DNA of 64,000 nucleotides from CAVPMN01 sp963706425 (lineage in GTDB: Bacteria; Actinomycetota; Acidimicrobiia; Acidimicrobiales; Acidimicrobilacustridaceae). This document shows, in pieces, positions 11,492 through 20,273 of this stretch; within the stretch, counting starts at the first letter, position 1; each line of letters starts with the position of its first letter. The stretch lies in contig CAVPMN010000001.1 of NCBI GenBank assembly GCA_963706425.1, positions 496,001 to 560,000 of the forward strand, read 5' to 3'. The notes beneath the pieces are model-generated. The model ran no database searches, was not told where the DNA came from, and saw only the letters and a list, made by a program, of their open reading frames with translations. The position numbers were made by a program, and so were the translations under genes.

Positions 11492-12949
11492 CGAGCGATG
11501 CGGCTTCGTCCGCGTCGGGGTCGTCTCCGACGCGCCGGCTCAGCCAACAACACGGTCGTCGGTCGGCCACCGTCAGGCTCGTGCATCGATCGGACACGGA
11601 TCGGCTCGTGCGACGCAGTGACGGTGGCGGAGGCCGGCAGGGTCGTCGTGTCGGATGGAACAGCCGCCACTGGCAGCTCGGTGACGTCGGACTCGACGAT
11701 GGGGCCGGCTCGTCCACGTCGTCGGGCAGGGGGCGACCGCAGCGACGGACACCGCGCACCGGCCAGGCCGGCGAGGCCCGATCGATTCGGGCAGCGTCGC
11801 CGTCGTCGGGTGCACTCGGCTCGGATCGGTTGGCGTCGATCACGCCTACCTCGACACGGCGGTCCGGAGGATACGCCGTCGAGATGAGGGGCCTGCGCGG
11901 CACCCAGGGCCACGGCCACCTTCGGATCGTCGAAGGTGTCGGGCGCCGCGTCGAAGGCCTCTTGGAGCAGGCGCGACACGAGCGGGATTCGCGACGACCC
12001 GCCGGTGAGGTAGCGGGCCGCGAGGTCGGCGGGCGCAAGGCCGGCGGCTTCGACGGTGGCGGCGAACTCGTCGACGGTGCGCTGCACGTCGGCTCGGATC
12101 AGCGCTTCGAACTCGGGGCGGGTGATGCGCATCTCCTGGTCGATGGGCGCCGGCAGGAGCATCGTGTAGGACGTCTGCCGGGACAACGCCTCCTTCGCCT
12201 GGCGCGCCTCGACGAGCACCTGCGACGCGGCGCGACGCCACTGCAGATCGTCCGACTCGCGTAACGCCGACGCCGCGTCGGCATCGGACACCGTCAACCG
12301 AGCGAGCACGAAGTCCATCAACCGATGGTCGAAGTCCTCGCCGCCGAGACGGTCGTCGCCTCCCTGGCGGACCGGCCAGCTCGAAGCCACCCGCCGTCCG
12401 GCGCAGGACGGCGGTGTCGAAGGTGCCGCCACCGAGGTCGTAGACGGCGACGTACTCGCCCGTGTCGACCTTGTTGCCCCCGTAGTGCATGGCTGCCGCC
12501 ACCGGTTCGGCCAGCAGGCACACCGACGGGATGCCGGCGACATCGGCGGCGGTGCGCAGCGCCTCGAGGCGGTCGACCGGCCAGCGGGCCGGGTGGGTGA
12601 GGCGTACCTCGGCGGGCGGCTCACCGCCCGCCCGCCGCAGCGCCTCGGCGTAGACCGCGCGAGCACGCCACCCGCGGCGTCCACCACCGGCACGCGTTGA
12701 CCACCGAGCAGCAGGTTCTTCCTCACGCCGAGATAGCGCTTGGGGTTTCGCTCTGCGGCTTGGGGGTGGAGCAGGCGTTGGCTCTCGGCAGCCGCACCCA
12801 CGACCAGCTCGTCGTCGAGCCACAACACGACCGAGGGCAGCCGACGGAGCTCCGTCGACCTCCAAGACCTCCATACGTTCGCCCACGACCATGGCCGCCG
12901 AGGTGAACGACGTGCCGAAGTCGATCGCCAATACCCACCGCTCGCCCAT
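11488..12949 (-). CDS. Hsp70-like ATPase A with disordered tail (frameshifted)
   Basis: The start ATG at 12949 follows a strong ribosome site (GGAGGGG). The protein opens with the Hsp70/actin phosphate loop MGERWVLAIDFGTSFTSAAM. It then shows LAEPVAAAMHYG, the second phosphate motif YDLGGGTFDTAVL, RQAKEALSRQTSYTM, and the adenosine motif TGGSSRIPLVSRLL. Frame changes lie near 12840, 12690, 12370 and, in the tail, 11850 and 11700. It has an ATPase domain of about 380 residues but no recognisable peptide-binding domain; instead a polar tail of about 100 residues rich in Pro, Thr and Asp. No membrane helix is seen. It is transcribed divergently from Hsp70-like B and overlaps the Ig-like surface gene, so it probably acts as a signalling or assembly ATPase rather than a general chaperone (inference). 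Confidence 0.85.
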
Positions 12950-13028
12950 GACCCCTCCGTGCTTTCGCCGATGTTAGTGCGGCGCCGATCGCTCTCGACC
13001 AGTCGCTGGCTCGCACCAAGGACGACCG

Positions 13029-13059
13029 TCAGACGCACCGACAACGGTCCGGTGTTCCC
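13029..13059 (-). promoter_or_regulatory. Candidate ECF-type promoter for Hsp70-like A
   Basis: On the minus strand, GGGAAC (13054-13059) is followed after 20 bases by TCTGA (13029-13033) in the context CGTCTGA. This resembles the GGAAC / CGTC-type promoters of ECF sigma factors and lies about 80 bases before the Hsp70-like A start. Similar elements occur at 15296-15325 and 18109-18138. Confidence 0.5.
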
Positions 13060-13110
13060 GACATCACGAAGATCTCTGACAGGACGGCGCGAATCGACAA
13101 GGCTGGGCAC

Positions 13111-15275
13111 GTGGGCGGGACCTGGTCGTTGGCAATCGACTTCGGCACCACCGCGACCGTGGGCGCCATCCTCGACGATCGCGGTCAGCTCCTGGCCGAG
13201 ATCGACGGCGAGCGCTCGATCCCGTCGACCGTCGCGTGGGTCGACGGGCGACTCGTCGTCGGCCGAGAGGCCGAGCGGCGACGCGCTGTTCCGACCAGAC
13301 ACCGGGGCGGCCCGACCCAAGCAGCTCCTCGGGCGGCGGCGCACCATCCTGCTCGGCGACCAGGCGGTGCCGGCACACGAGGCCGTCGGCGCCATCCTGC
13401 GCGTGGTGGCCGACGCGGCGACCGCCCAACAAGGTCGGGCCCCGGTCGCGACCGTGCTGACCCACCCGGTCCGATGGTCCGACGAGCAGCTCGACCAGCT
13501 CGTGGCGGCCGCCCGAATCGCGATGCTGCCCGACGTGCATCTCCTGCCCGAACCGGTCGCCGCCGCATTCCACGTCGGGCGACGGACTGGTCGACGATGG
13601 CCGACCACGTGGCCGTCTACGACTTGGGCGGGGGCACCTTCGACACGGCCGTGCTCACGAAGTCGGCCGGGTCGTTCGAACTGGCGGGCCCGCCCGGTGG
13701 TGACGACCGCTTCGGTGGCGACGACATCGACGCCCGTCTGACCGCAACCGTGCTCGACCGGATCGGGGCACGCTCCACCGAGTGGGCCGCCCAGCTACGC
13801 AACGCCGACGACCCGTTTTGGCGCCACGCCCACGCCGAGCTGACCATCGCCGTACGCCAGGCGAAAGAAGCCCTGTCGAGGCAGACCACGGCGAGCGTGA
13901 TGCTCGGCGCACCGATGAGCGGCGACGTCAGGGTCACCCGGCCCGAGTTGGAGTCGCTCATCGAGCCCGAACTGCGCCACACCCTCGACCAGTTCACCGC
14001 CACCGTCGAACGGGCGGGGCTGTCGCTCTCGGACCTCGGCGCCACCTACGTCACCGGTGGCGCCAGTCGCACCCCGCTCGTGGCCCGCCTCTTGCAGGAT
14101 GCTGCTGGGGCGCCCGCCGGACACGTTCGACGACCCCAAGGCGGTCGTGGCGATGGGCGCGAACCGATGGCTCCACCAGACCAGCGGCCCGCGCGTGATG
14201 AGCCAGGTCGGGATGACCGCCCGGCGCCCACCCCGGAGCCGGTGGCGACCCGGTCGGTGGCGGTGACGACGATCCTGCGGCACGCCGCTCCCCCGCCACC
14301 GACCGAACCGGCAACGGCCGAGACGCCCGTCTGGCGACGGCGACCGACGGTCGACCTGGCTCGTCGGCGCCGGCTCGTGGCCGGAGCGGTCTCGATGGCG
14401 GTGAATAGTGGTGCTGATCGGTGGTGGCGACGGAGCCGACGACGTCACCATCGCGGTCGACGGCACCCCGACCGGTGTGGCCTTCGGGGACGGGTCGGTC
14501 TGGGCGGCCGTCGACGAGTCCGGCGAGGTCGTCCGCATCGAGGCGGACTCCAACCTCATCAGCAGCACGGTGGCCAGTGGGCGACGCTCCGCTCGGGGTG
14601 GCCTACGGCGACGATGCGGTGTGGGTCATCGACGAGGACGCCAGACTCGGTCGTGCGCGTCGACCCCGACCACCAACACGGTCGTCGCCCGCGTGGCGGT
14701 CGGTCGACGACCGCTCGCCGTCACCGCGCGGGGCGACGCCGTGTGGGTGGCGAACTACGACGACGGATCGGTGTCGCGCATCGACGCCACCACGCAACGC
14801 CGTCGTCGCCACGGTCACCGTCGGCCGAGGACCCGTCGCCATCAGCGCCGACGACGGCGCCGTGTGGGTCGCCAACGGCGACGACAACAGCGTCTCTCGC
14901 GTCGACCCGGCCACCAACCAGCGGCAGCTGACCATCGCCGTCGGGGCCCAGCCGCTGGCTATCGCCACCGGTGCGGGAGGCGTGTGGGTGGCCAGCTTCG
15001 CCGACAGGCCGTGCTGCGCATCGATCCGGAGCGCAACCTCGTGGCCGGGAAGGTCACCGTCGGCCGGGGGCCGGCCGCCCTCGCGCTCGACGGCGACGAC
15101 CTCTGGGTCGCCAACTCCCAGGACGATTCGGTCATGAGGGTCGATGTCGAGTGAGCTCGTGGTGGTCAGGTACGCAGGCCACCGGCAGCGGCCCGGCCGC
15201 TTGGCGGTGGGCGAGGGATCGCTGTGGGTCGCCAACGCCGTGGGCCGCACGATCACCCGGCTTCCCACGGGCTGA
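13111..15275 (+). CDS. Hsp70-like ATPase B - transmembrane helix - seven-blade YVTN propeller (frameshifted)
   Basis: GTG start; the N-terminus WSLAIDFGTTATVGAI is the Hsp70 phosphate-1 loop, followed by LPEPVAAAFHVG, YDLGGGTFDTAVL, VRQAKEALSRQT and TGGASRTPLVARLL. After the ATPase domain comes a Pro/Thr-rich linker. A positively charged RRRR then precedes a hydrophobic stretch near 14380-14425 (LVAGAVSMAV, then VVLIGG after a frame change), consistent with one membrane helix. The C-terminal part has seven repeats of about 40 residues with a core such as GDAVWVANYDDGSVSRID, typical of YVTN/NHL-like propellers. The last blade ends at the TGA at 15273-15275. Breaks occur near 13290, 13590, 14100, 14400, 14580, 14650, 14795, 15005 and 15150. 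Topology would put the ATPase inside and the propeller outside. Confidence 0.82.
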
Positions 15276-15295
15276 GCCGGTCCTGAAAGGATTCT

Positions 15296-15325
15296 GGGAA
15301 CATCCCACACCCGGGCCGCATCTGA
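15296..15325 (+). promoter_or_regulatory. Candidate ECF-type promoter for the Asp-rich protein genes
   Basis: GGGAACA (15296-15302) is followed by TCTGA (15321-15325), with 19 bases between GGAAC and TCTGA, in the 87-base gap before the gene at 15363. Both boxes match the element upstream of Hsp70-like A, with a spacer one base shorter. Confidence 0.5.
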
Positions 15326-15362
15326 GCAACCGGAACCAAGTGACGCCGAAAGGGAGCCTCCG

Positions 15363-16124
15363 ATGAGCCCATTCGAACCAGGCGACTTCACCAGCGCCGA
15401 GCTGCGAGACGTCGATCACGATGGCGTCGACGACACCGTGCTGATCCAGACCGACGATGACGAGCTGCCCGACGCCATCTTCACCGACTCCGACGGCGAC
15501 GGGGTGCTCGATGCGGGGATGATCGACACCGACGACAACGGGGTGGCCGACGTCTTCGTGCGCGATCCCGACGAGGACGGCCACCTCGACATGGTGGTCG
15601 TCGATGCCGATCTCGACGGTGTCGACGACAACGTCGAGGCTCAACGAGCCGCCCACGACGCCGCCGTCGCTGCCGCTCGTCGACCCACGCAGCAGCCATC
15701 CCCGATCGACCTGTCCCCGTCGTCGGGCACATCGCCGTCCGACCAGGGTGTCGCCATCTCCGCTACCAGCGCGGCCGCCGTGCCGTCGAGCGCCGCGCCC
15801 CTGCCAGCAGATGCGCCGGCCTACGACCTGTCGACCGACCCGAACTGGATCAGCCTGACCATCCCGGGTGCCGAGTACCCGGTCGACATCGCCAGCAACC
15901 CCTGGGTCGAGCCCAGCGATCCGACCACCACCGACTACGACGGCGACGGCCGACCCGACGCCTACGACCGCGACCCCTACGCGGACGACATCCACGATCG
16001 CGACGCCGACGGCCGAGCCGACGGGTACGACCGCGACCCCTACGCGGATGACATCAACGATCGCGACGCCGACGGCAGCTACGACGGCTATGACCGCAAC
16101 CCGTACGACAGCCGCGACTACTGA
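15363..16124 (+). CDS. Asp-rich calcium-loop (TSP3/EF-hand-like) repeat protein 1
   Basis: 253 residues, very acidic. The N-terminal about 95 residues hold repeated D-x-D-x-DG-x-x-D loops (DVDHDGVDDTVLI, TDSDGDGVLDAGM, DTDDNGVADVFV, DADLDGVDDNV). The middle is Ser/Ala/Pro-rich, and the C-terminus has three more loops alternating with YDRDPYADD-like units. Such loops bind calcium in thrombospondin type 3 and EF-hand-like repeats. No signal peptide or membrane helix is visible. An AGGGAG ribosome site lies 7 bases before the ATG. The N-terminus is closely related to that of the next gene, 24 bases downstream. Function unknown; a calcium-responsive or scaffold role is an inference from the repeats. 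Confidence 0.85.
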   Translation: MSPFEPGDFTSAELRDVDHDGVDDTVLIQTDDDELPDAIFTDSDGDGVLDAGMIDTDDNGVADVFVRDPDEDGHLDMVVVDADLDGVDDNVEAQRAAHDAAVAAARRPTQQPSPIDLSPSSGTSPSDQGVAISATSAAAVPSSAAPLPADAPAYDLSTDPNWISLTIPGAEYPVDIASNPWVEPSDPTTTDYDGDGRPDAYDRDPYADDIHDRDADGRADGYDRDPYADDINDRDADGSYDGYDRNPYDSRDY

Positions 16125-16148
16125 GACGTTCAGCACGAGGAGATGACG

Positions 16149-16842
16149 ATGGACGAGTTCGAGCTCTCGGATTTCCCCGACGACGACCTGATCGACGCCG
16201 ATCAAGACGGCAGGGACGACACCGTTCTCATCGACGACGACGCTGACGGCACGGCCGAGGCGATATTCACCGACCTCAACGAAGACGGAGTGCTCGACGC
16301 CGGCATCGTCGACACCGACGACGACGGGGTGGCCGATCTCTTCGTCGCTGATCGAGACCAGAACGGCACGCTCGAGGAGATCGTCGTGGACGCCGACCGC
16401 GACGGCTTCCTCGATGTCGGCGGACAGACACCGGACCTGGGCAGCACCGCGTCGTCGGAGGTGGCGCCCGCGATCGACCTCCTGGGCCAGGCGTCCCCCA
16501 CCGCAGCCAGCGAGACAGTTGCCGACACCGACGGCATCCTCGAGCCCCGACTCCGACTCCCCCGCCCGCCGGCGCCAACGTGGCGACCGACCCGCCGGCG
16601 ACGAGCGACCGTCGAAACGGCACCGATCAACCTGTCACGCGACACCCCTCGCCCACACCCACGCCGCGACGCCGGCGCCGGAGCCAGACCCGACTCCGGA
16701 CCCCGCCCCGCGCACTGGCGACAACGGCCCGGGTGAACGGCGCGTGCCGGACCTGGCCGATCTGCGGCGCAATCCGGGAGCTCGTGACGACGAGCCACCC
16801 CCCGGCGACGCCGCGCAGCCCGGTACGGAGACCGACGGATGA
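16149..16842 (+). CDS. Asp-rich calcium-loop repeat protein 2 (paralogue, frameshifted tail)
   Basis: The first 95 residues are paralogous to the upstream Asp-rich protein, with the same order of loops (DADQDGRDDTVLI, TDLNEDGVLDAGI, DTDDDGVADLFV, DADRDGFLDV). After about residue 133 the frame must change (near 16545) to keep a plausible Pro/Thr/Asp-rich tail (EPDPTPDPAPRTGDNGPG), ending at 16842. An ATG at 16143 is in frame, but AGGAG at 16137-16141 is far better spaced for the ATG at 16149. No signal peptide is seen. It ends 14 bases before the stop of the convergent sigma-factor gene. Probably co-transcribed with protein 1. Confidence 0.75.
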
Positions 16843-16856
16843 CCTGCAAGCCGTCG

Positions 16857-17423
16857 TCAGGTGTCGTCGGCGAGCAGCAGTGCCATCGCCTGACGGGCAC
16901 GCGCGATTCGGGTCTTGACCGTCTCGACCCTGATGCCCTGGGTGTCGGCGATCTCCTGGTAGGAGAGGTCGCAGAACTCACGGAGCACCAGCGCAGCGCG
17001 GAAGTCAGGCGGGATCCTGGCCAACGCCCAGCGAACGCTGCGGACCGCGCTCACGGTGTCGTCGAGCGGCGCATCCCGCACGGTGCGTCGATCGACCACC
17101 TCGATCGCTTCGACGGGTTCCGGACGCGAGCGACGGGCCTGGGCGAGTGCCGCGTTGTGAGCAATGCGATAGAGCCAGGTGGAGAACTTGGCGCGGCTCT
17201 GGAAGCGATCGAGGTGCCGCCACGCCGCCAGGAGCGTGTCCTGCACCGCATCCTGGGCGAGGCCCTCGTCACCGACGATGCGGAAGCAGACTCCGGTCAG
17301 CATGGCGCGGTGCGGCTCGACGAGCGCCGCGAACGCGCGCTGATCGCCGCTTCGAGCCTGATCGATGAGCAGTTGCTCGCCCTGCGCGTCGGACCGATCG
17401 GTCTGATTGCCCGCTGCTGCCAC
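16857..17423 (-). CDS. ECF-type RNA polymerase sigma factor
   Basis: 188 residues from the GTG at 17423. Region 2 is complete (DQRAFAALVEPHRAMLTGVC, DAVQDTLLAAWRHLDRFQSR, FSTWLYRIAHNAALAQ), and region 4 follows (RIPPDFRAALVLREFCDLSY, QEIADTQGIRVETVKTRIAR). These are diagnostic of sigma-70 family, ECF subgroup. No anti-sigma gene with the usual zinc-binding motif or single membrane helix adjoins it. The divergent neighbour at 17520 is an acidic soluble protein of unknown role. The gene sits inside the dynamin/Hsp70 cluster, and three cluster transcripts have GGGAACA-type elements upstream, so it is the natural candidate to control them. Confidence 0.92.
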   Translation of the reverse strand: MAAAGNQTDRSDAQGEQLLIDQARSGDQRAFAALVEPHRAMLTGVCFRIVGDEGLAQDAVQDTLLAAWRHLDRFQSRAKFSTWLYRIAHNAALAQARRSRPEPVEAIEVVDRRTVRDAPLDDTVSAVRSVRWALARIPPDFRAALVLREFCDLSYQEIADTQGIRVETVKTRIARARQAMALLLADDT

Positions 17424-17519
17424 CCCGTCCCGCCCCTCAGTGGATGGCCCAACGCTAGTCGTGCCGACAGACCGACGCGTCGGCCAGAGCCGCCCGCCGA
17501 ACCCTCGGAGTTCTGAGCG

Positions 17520-18073
17520 ATGGATCCTGAACAGCAGCTGACGTTCGACGCCGAGGGCTACGTGCGGATGGAGGATCTTCCCGACGTCGACCCCGATACC
17601 GCGCTCGCACCAGCTGAGCTGGCGCGACTCCACGACGCGCTGATCGGCGAGCAACCGCCCGACAGCCTGCTCGCATCGTGGGATGCCGTCGTGGAGACGG
17701 TCGACGAGCTGGTGCCGGGCGACCTCGCCGACATCGTCCCGAACGAGCCGGCGTTCGCCCCAGGGCCGATCAACCTGGTCGACGACGGCGATCAGCCTGG
17801 GCCGACCCACACCGCGGAGCGGCCCACCATCGGCGAACCCGACGCATCGCAGACACCGGATGCCGACGGGCCTCGACCGAGCCTCTCGAGATCGACGGCT
17901 CGTCTCCTTTCGCCGACCCCGTCACCGAGCTACCTCTCGACGACGACCCGACCTTCGGGGTGCTCGACGAGCCCTCGCTCTCGATGCCCGACGACGATGC
18001 CCACCTCCAGGTCGACGACCTCGACGTCGACACGGTCGACATCGAGCTCGACGGCGACGACACGCTCTTCTGA
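17520..18073 (+). CDS. Acidic protein of unknown function (frameshifted)
   Basis: About 184 residues when the frame is changed near 17880. The N-terminal half reads MDPEQQLTFDAEGYVRMEDL and continues through a helical stretch (ELARLHDALI, SWDAVVETVDELV). The second half is Asp/Glu/Leu-rich (FADPVTELPLDDDPTFGVLD) and ends DLDVDTVDIELDGDDTLF. There is no signal peptide, membrane helix or known motif. It is divergent from the ECF sigma gene across 96 bases and precedes the C39-type peptidase gene. An atypical sigma regulator or a target of the sigma factor are both possible; I do not recognise a family. Confidence 0.65.
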
Positions 18074-18108
18074 ACCGGCACACATTCTTTCCATGCCGCC
18101 ATCGAGCC

Positions 18109-18138
18109 GGGAACATTTCGCCCACCCGCACACTCCTA
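18109..18138 (+). promoter_or_regulatory. Candidate ECF-type promoter for the C39-type peptidase gene
   Basis: GGGAACA (18109-18115) is followed, with 19 bases after GGAAC, by TCCTA (18134-18138), 61 bases before the ATG at 18200. The upstream box is identical to those at 13054 (minus strand) and 15296. The downstream box differs at two positions from TCTGA. Confidence 0.45.
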
Positions 18139-18199
18139 TCCCCGACATCTACGCAACGGCCGGACATCAGCCCGGCGAACGAGTCCCAAGGGAGCAGAC

Positions 18200-19804
18200 A
18201 TGAGCACCTTCGAGCCGATCGACAACACTGAGCTGATCGACGAGGCCGGCGCGGTCGATCCCGCCGACTCGTTCGACGACCAGAGCACGGCTTACGAGCC
18301 GGGCCCCGAGCTCGAGCCGGCACCCGATCCCGAACCGACGTTCGACCTCGAGCCCACGACCGAGGCCCCCGACACCGAGTTGAGCCAGCCGACCGAGTCG
18401 CTGGCCACCGACGAGGTGCTGCCCACCGACGAGGTCCTGGACCCGGGCCCGACGGTCGAACCGCCGACCGCAGCCGCGCCGACGGTCGAGCCCGAGGCGA
18501 TCAGCTTGGCGGGCGAGAGCATCGGCACCGAGCAGCCGCCACCTCCGCCGCCCAACCTCGACCAGCCGGCGCCCTCGGATCAGAACGTGCAGGCCGTCGG
18601 AATGACCGGTCCCGCCGACACCGATGCTCTTCTCACTGACGAGCAGGCGACCGATTGGTCGGCCGTCGACCCGACGACGACGGACCAGGCCGATCTCTGG
18701 ACCGCCGAGTACGAGCAGTGGCGCACGATGGTCACCACCAGCGGCCGTTCGCCCCTTGGCGGACTCGAGCCCGACGACGCCTTGGCATCGACCTCAGTGG
18801 TGGGCGAGCCGTTCGCAGACACCGAGTTCTGGTTCCAGCAGAACACTGCGTTCACCTGCGGGCCGGCATCGGCCACTCAGATCATCTCTGACTTCACCGG
18901 CAACGTCAGCCTTCGAGAGGATGCGCTCTACGCCTACGCCGACCAACGCGGGTGGATGGTCGACGCAGACCAGGATGGCGACATCGACGGCATGTCCATC
19001 CAGCATCTGTCACAGCTCCTCACCGATCATGACGTCCCGAACCAGGTGGTATCGGGTGACTTCGACGACCTGTCGACGTATCTGTCACAGGGCCGGTCGA
19101 TTGTGTTGTTCCTCGACAACGAGAACCTGCCCGGCATGACCGAGCTCGACGGAGCGGAGAACAGCTTCCAGGACGATCCGAACCACTTCGTGCGGCTGAC
19201 GGGCATCGATCTCGAGCGCGGCATCGCCTACCTGAGCGATCCGGGACGACCCGACGGCCAGAATCTGGTGGTGCCGCTCGATCTTCTCGAAGAAGCGTGG
19301 AACGACTCGAACAACTACATGGTCGTGACCGATGGGTCCGATCCAACCCCCGATGATGGGACGCAAGGCCCGACGCCAACGCCGGAGCCCGAACCCGAGC
19401 CGGAGCCCGAACCCGAGCCGGAGCCCGAACCCCAGCCAGCGGCCAGGGCCGAGGCTGCCAACAACGAGCCGGCCGGGGTCGAGGTCTCCCCTGCCAGCGC
19501 GGCGTCGCCGCCGCCGCCCGCCCAGCCCATCGCCGTCGCCCCGACTCCCGCGCCGACTCCCGCCCCGACTCCCGCACCGGGTTCTGTTCCGAATGTGGCG
19601 ATCCCGGCCTTCGATCTGGGAATCGGCGAGCAGGTCAATGACCTGCTCGAGGCGGCGACCACCACACCGGTCGATCTCACCACGCCTCCCAGCCAGCCTG
19701 ACGGCCTGTTCGACTCGGCCAAGGGCTTCGTGCTCCTCCCGCTGGCTGTGTCGGCCGGGGTGGCCGCAACCCTTGGCTACTCGAAGCTCCGCTCGACATC
19801 GTGA
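18200..19804 (+). CDS. C39-type papain-like peptidase domain protein, tail-anchored
   Basis: 534 residues. The N-terminal about 190 residues are acidic and Pro/Thr-rich with no signal peptide. The peptidase domain (about 205-385) shows WFQQNTAFTCGPAS with Gln213/214 and Cys220, NHFVRLTG with His329 and LSDPG with Asp347, the order expected for a C39-like Cys-His-Asp site. A DADQDGDIDGMS loop within the domain resembles a calcium loop. Then come PEPEPE repeats (about 395-415), PAPTPAP repeats, and a C-terminal hydrophobic helix (VLLPLAVSAGVAATLGY) ending in basic residues. This tail-anchor layout would leave the peptidase in the cytoplasm unless it is exported by another route. AGGGAG precedes the ATG at good spacing. 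It overlaps the thioesterase gene as GTGA. Confidence 0.82.
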   Translation: MSTFEPIDNTELIDEAGAVDPADSFDDQSTAYEPGPELEPAPDPEPTFDLEPTTEAPDTELSQPTESLATDEVLPTDEVLDPGPTVEPPTAAAPTVEPEAISLAGESIGTEQPPPPPPNLDQPAPSDQNVQAVGMTGPADTDALLTDEQATDWSAVDPTTTDQADLWTAEYEQWRTMVTTSGRSPLGGLEPDDALASTSVVGEPFADTEFWFQQNTAFTCGPASATQIISDFTGNVSLREDALYAYADQRGWMVDADQDGDIDGMSIQHLSQLLTDHDVPNQVVSGDFDDLSTYLSQGRSIVLFLDNENLPGMTELDGAENSFQDDPNHFVRLTGIDLERGIAYLSDPGRPDGQNLVVPLDLLEEAWNDSNNYMVVTDGSDPTPDDGTQGPTPTPEPEPEPEPEPEPEPEPQPAARAEAANNEPAGVEVSPASAASPPPPAQPIAVAPTPAPTPAPTPAPGSVPNVAIPAFDLGIGEQVNDLLEAATTTPVDLTTPPSQPDGLFDSAKGFVLLPLAVSAGVAATLGYSKLRSTS

Positions 19805-20247
19805 TCGACCATCCTTTCGCCGACCTGTTGGGCTTCGATGTGTCGATCGTCGAGCCGGGACGCGCTCGCAGCCAACTCGACGTGGGGCCCGAGCACCAGA
19901 ACCCCAACGGGGTGCCGCACGGGGCGGTGCTGTTCGCCCTGGTCGACACCTCGATGGGCGGTGCCACCATGAGCGTGCTGCCGGCGGGGCGGTTCTGCGC
20001 CTCGATCGAAGTGCACCTGCGGTTCCTCGCCCCCGCGCTGGGCGAGCGCCTGATGGCCGAGACCGAGGTGGTGCGGGCCGGCAAGCGCATCGTGCAGCTC
20101 GAGTCGCGGGTGTGGTGCGGACCGGCAGCGTCAACCGCACCGGGCACGTCGACCGAGTCAGGCGGACCCGACGAGATGGCGACGCTGGTGGCCACGGCTA
20201 CCGGCTCGTTCGCCGTGCTCGGCGGTGCGCCTGCCGCCTCTGGCTGA
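19801..20247 (+). CDS. PaaI-type hotdog thioesterase
   Basis: 148 residues with the hotdog-fold pattern of the PaaI/YbgC-like group: QNPNGVPHGAVLFALVDTSM, the helix-start HGG-like region with its acidic residue, and the strand SIEVHLRFLAP. Such enzymes hydrolyse acyl-CoA thioesters in the cytoplasm; the substrate cannot be told. The GTG start overlaps the stop of the peptidase gene by four bases, suggesting translational coupling. A short insertion near residues 108-125 (Ser/Thr/Gly-rich) lies before the last strand. Confidence 0.85.
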   Translation: MIDHPFADLLGFDVSIVEPGRARSQLDVGPEHQNPNGVPHGAVLFALVDTSMGGATMSVLPAGRFCASIEVHLRFLAPALGERLMAETEVVRAGKRIVQLESRVWCGPAASTAPGTSTESGGPDEMATLVATATGSFAVLGGAPAASG

Positions 20248-20273
20248 CCGTCAGCCGACGGAGTGCATTGCGA

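Noticed and set aside
19380..19440. A possible CRISPR-like or short repeat array
   Set aside because: The repeats simply encode the PEPEPE linker of the C39-type protein; no spacers.
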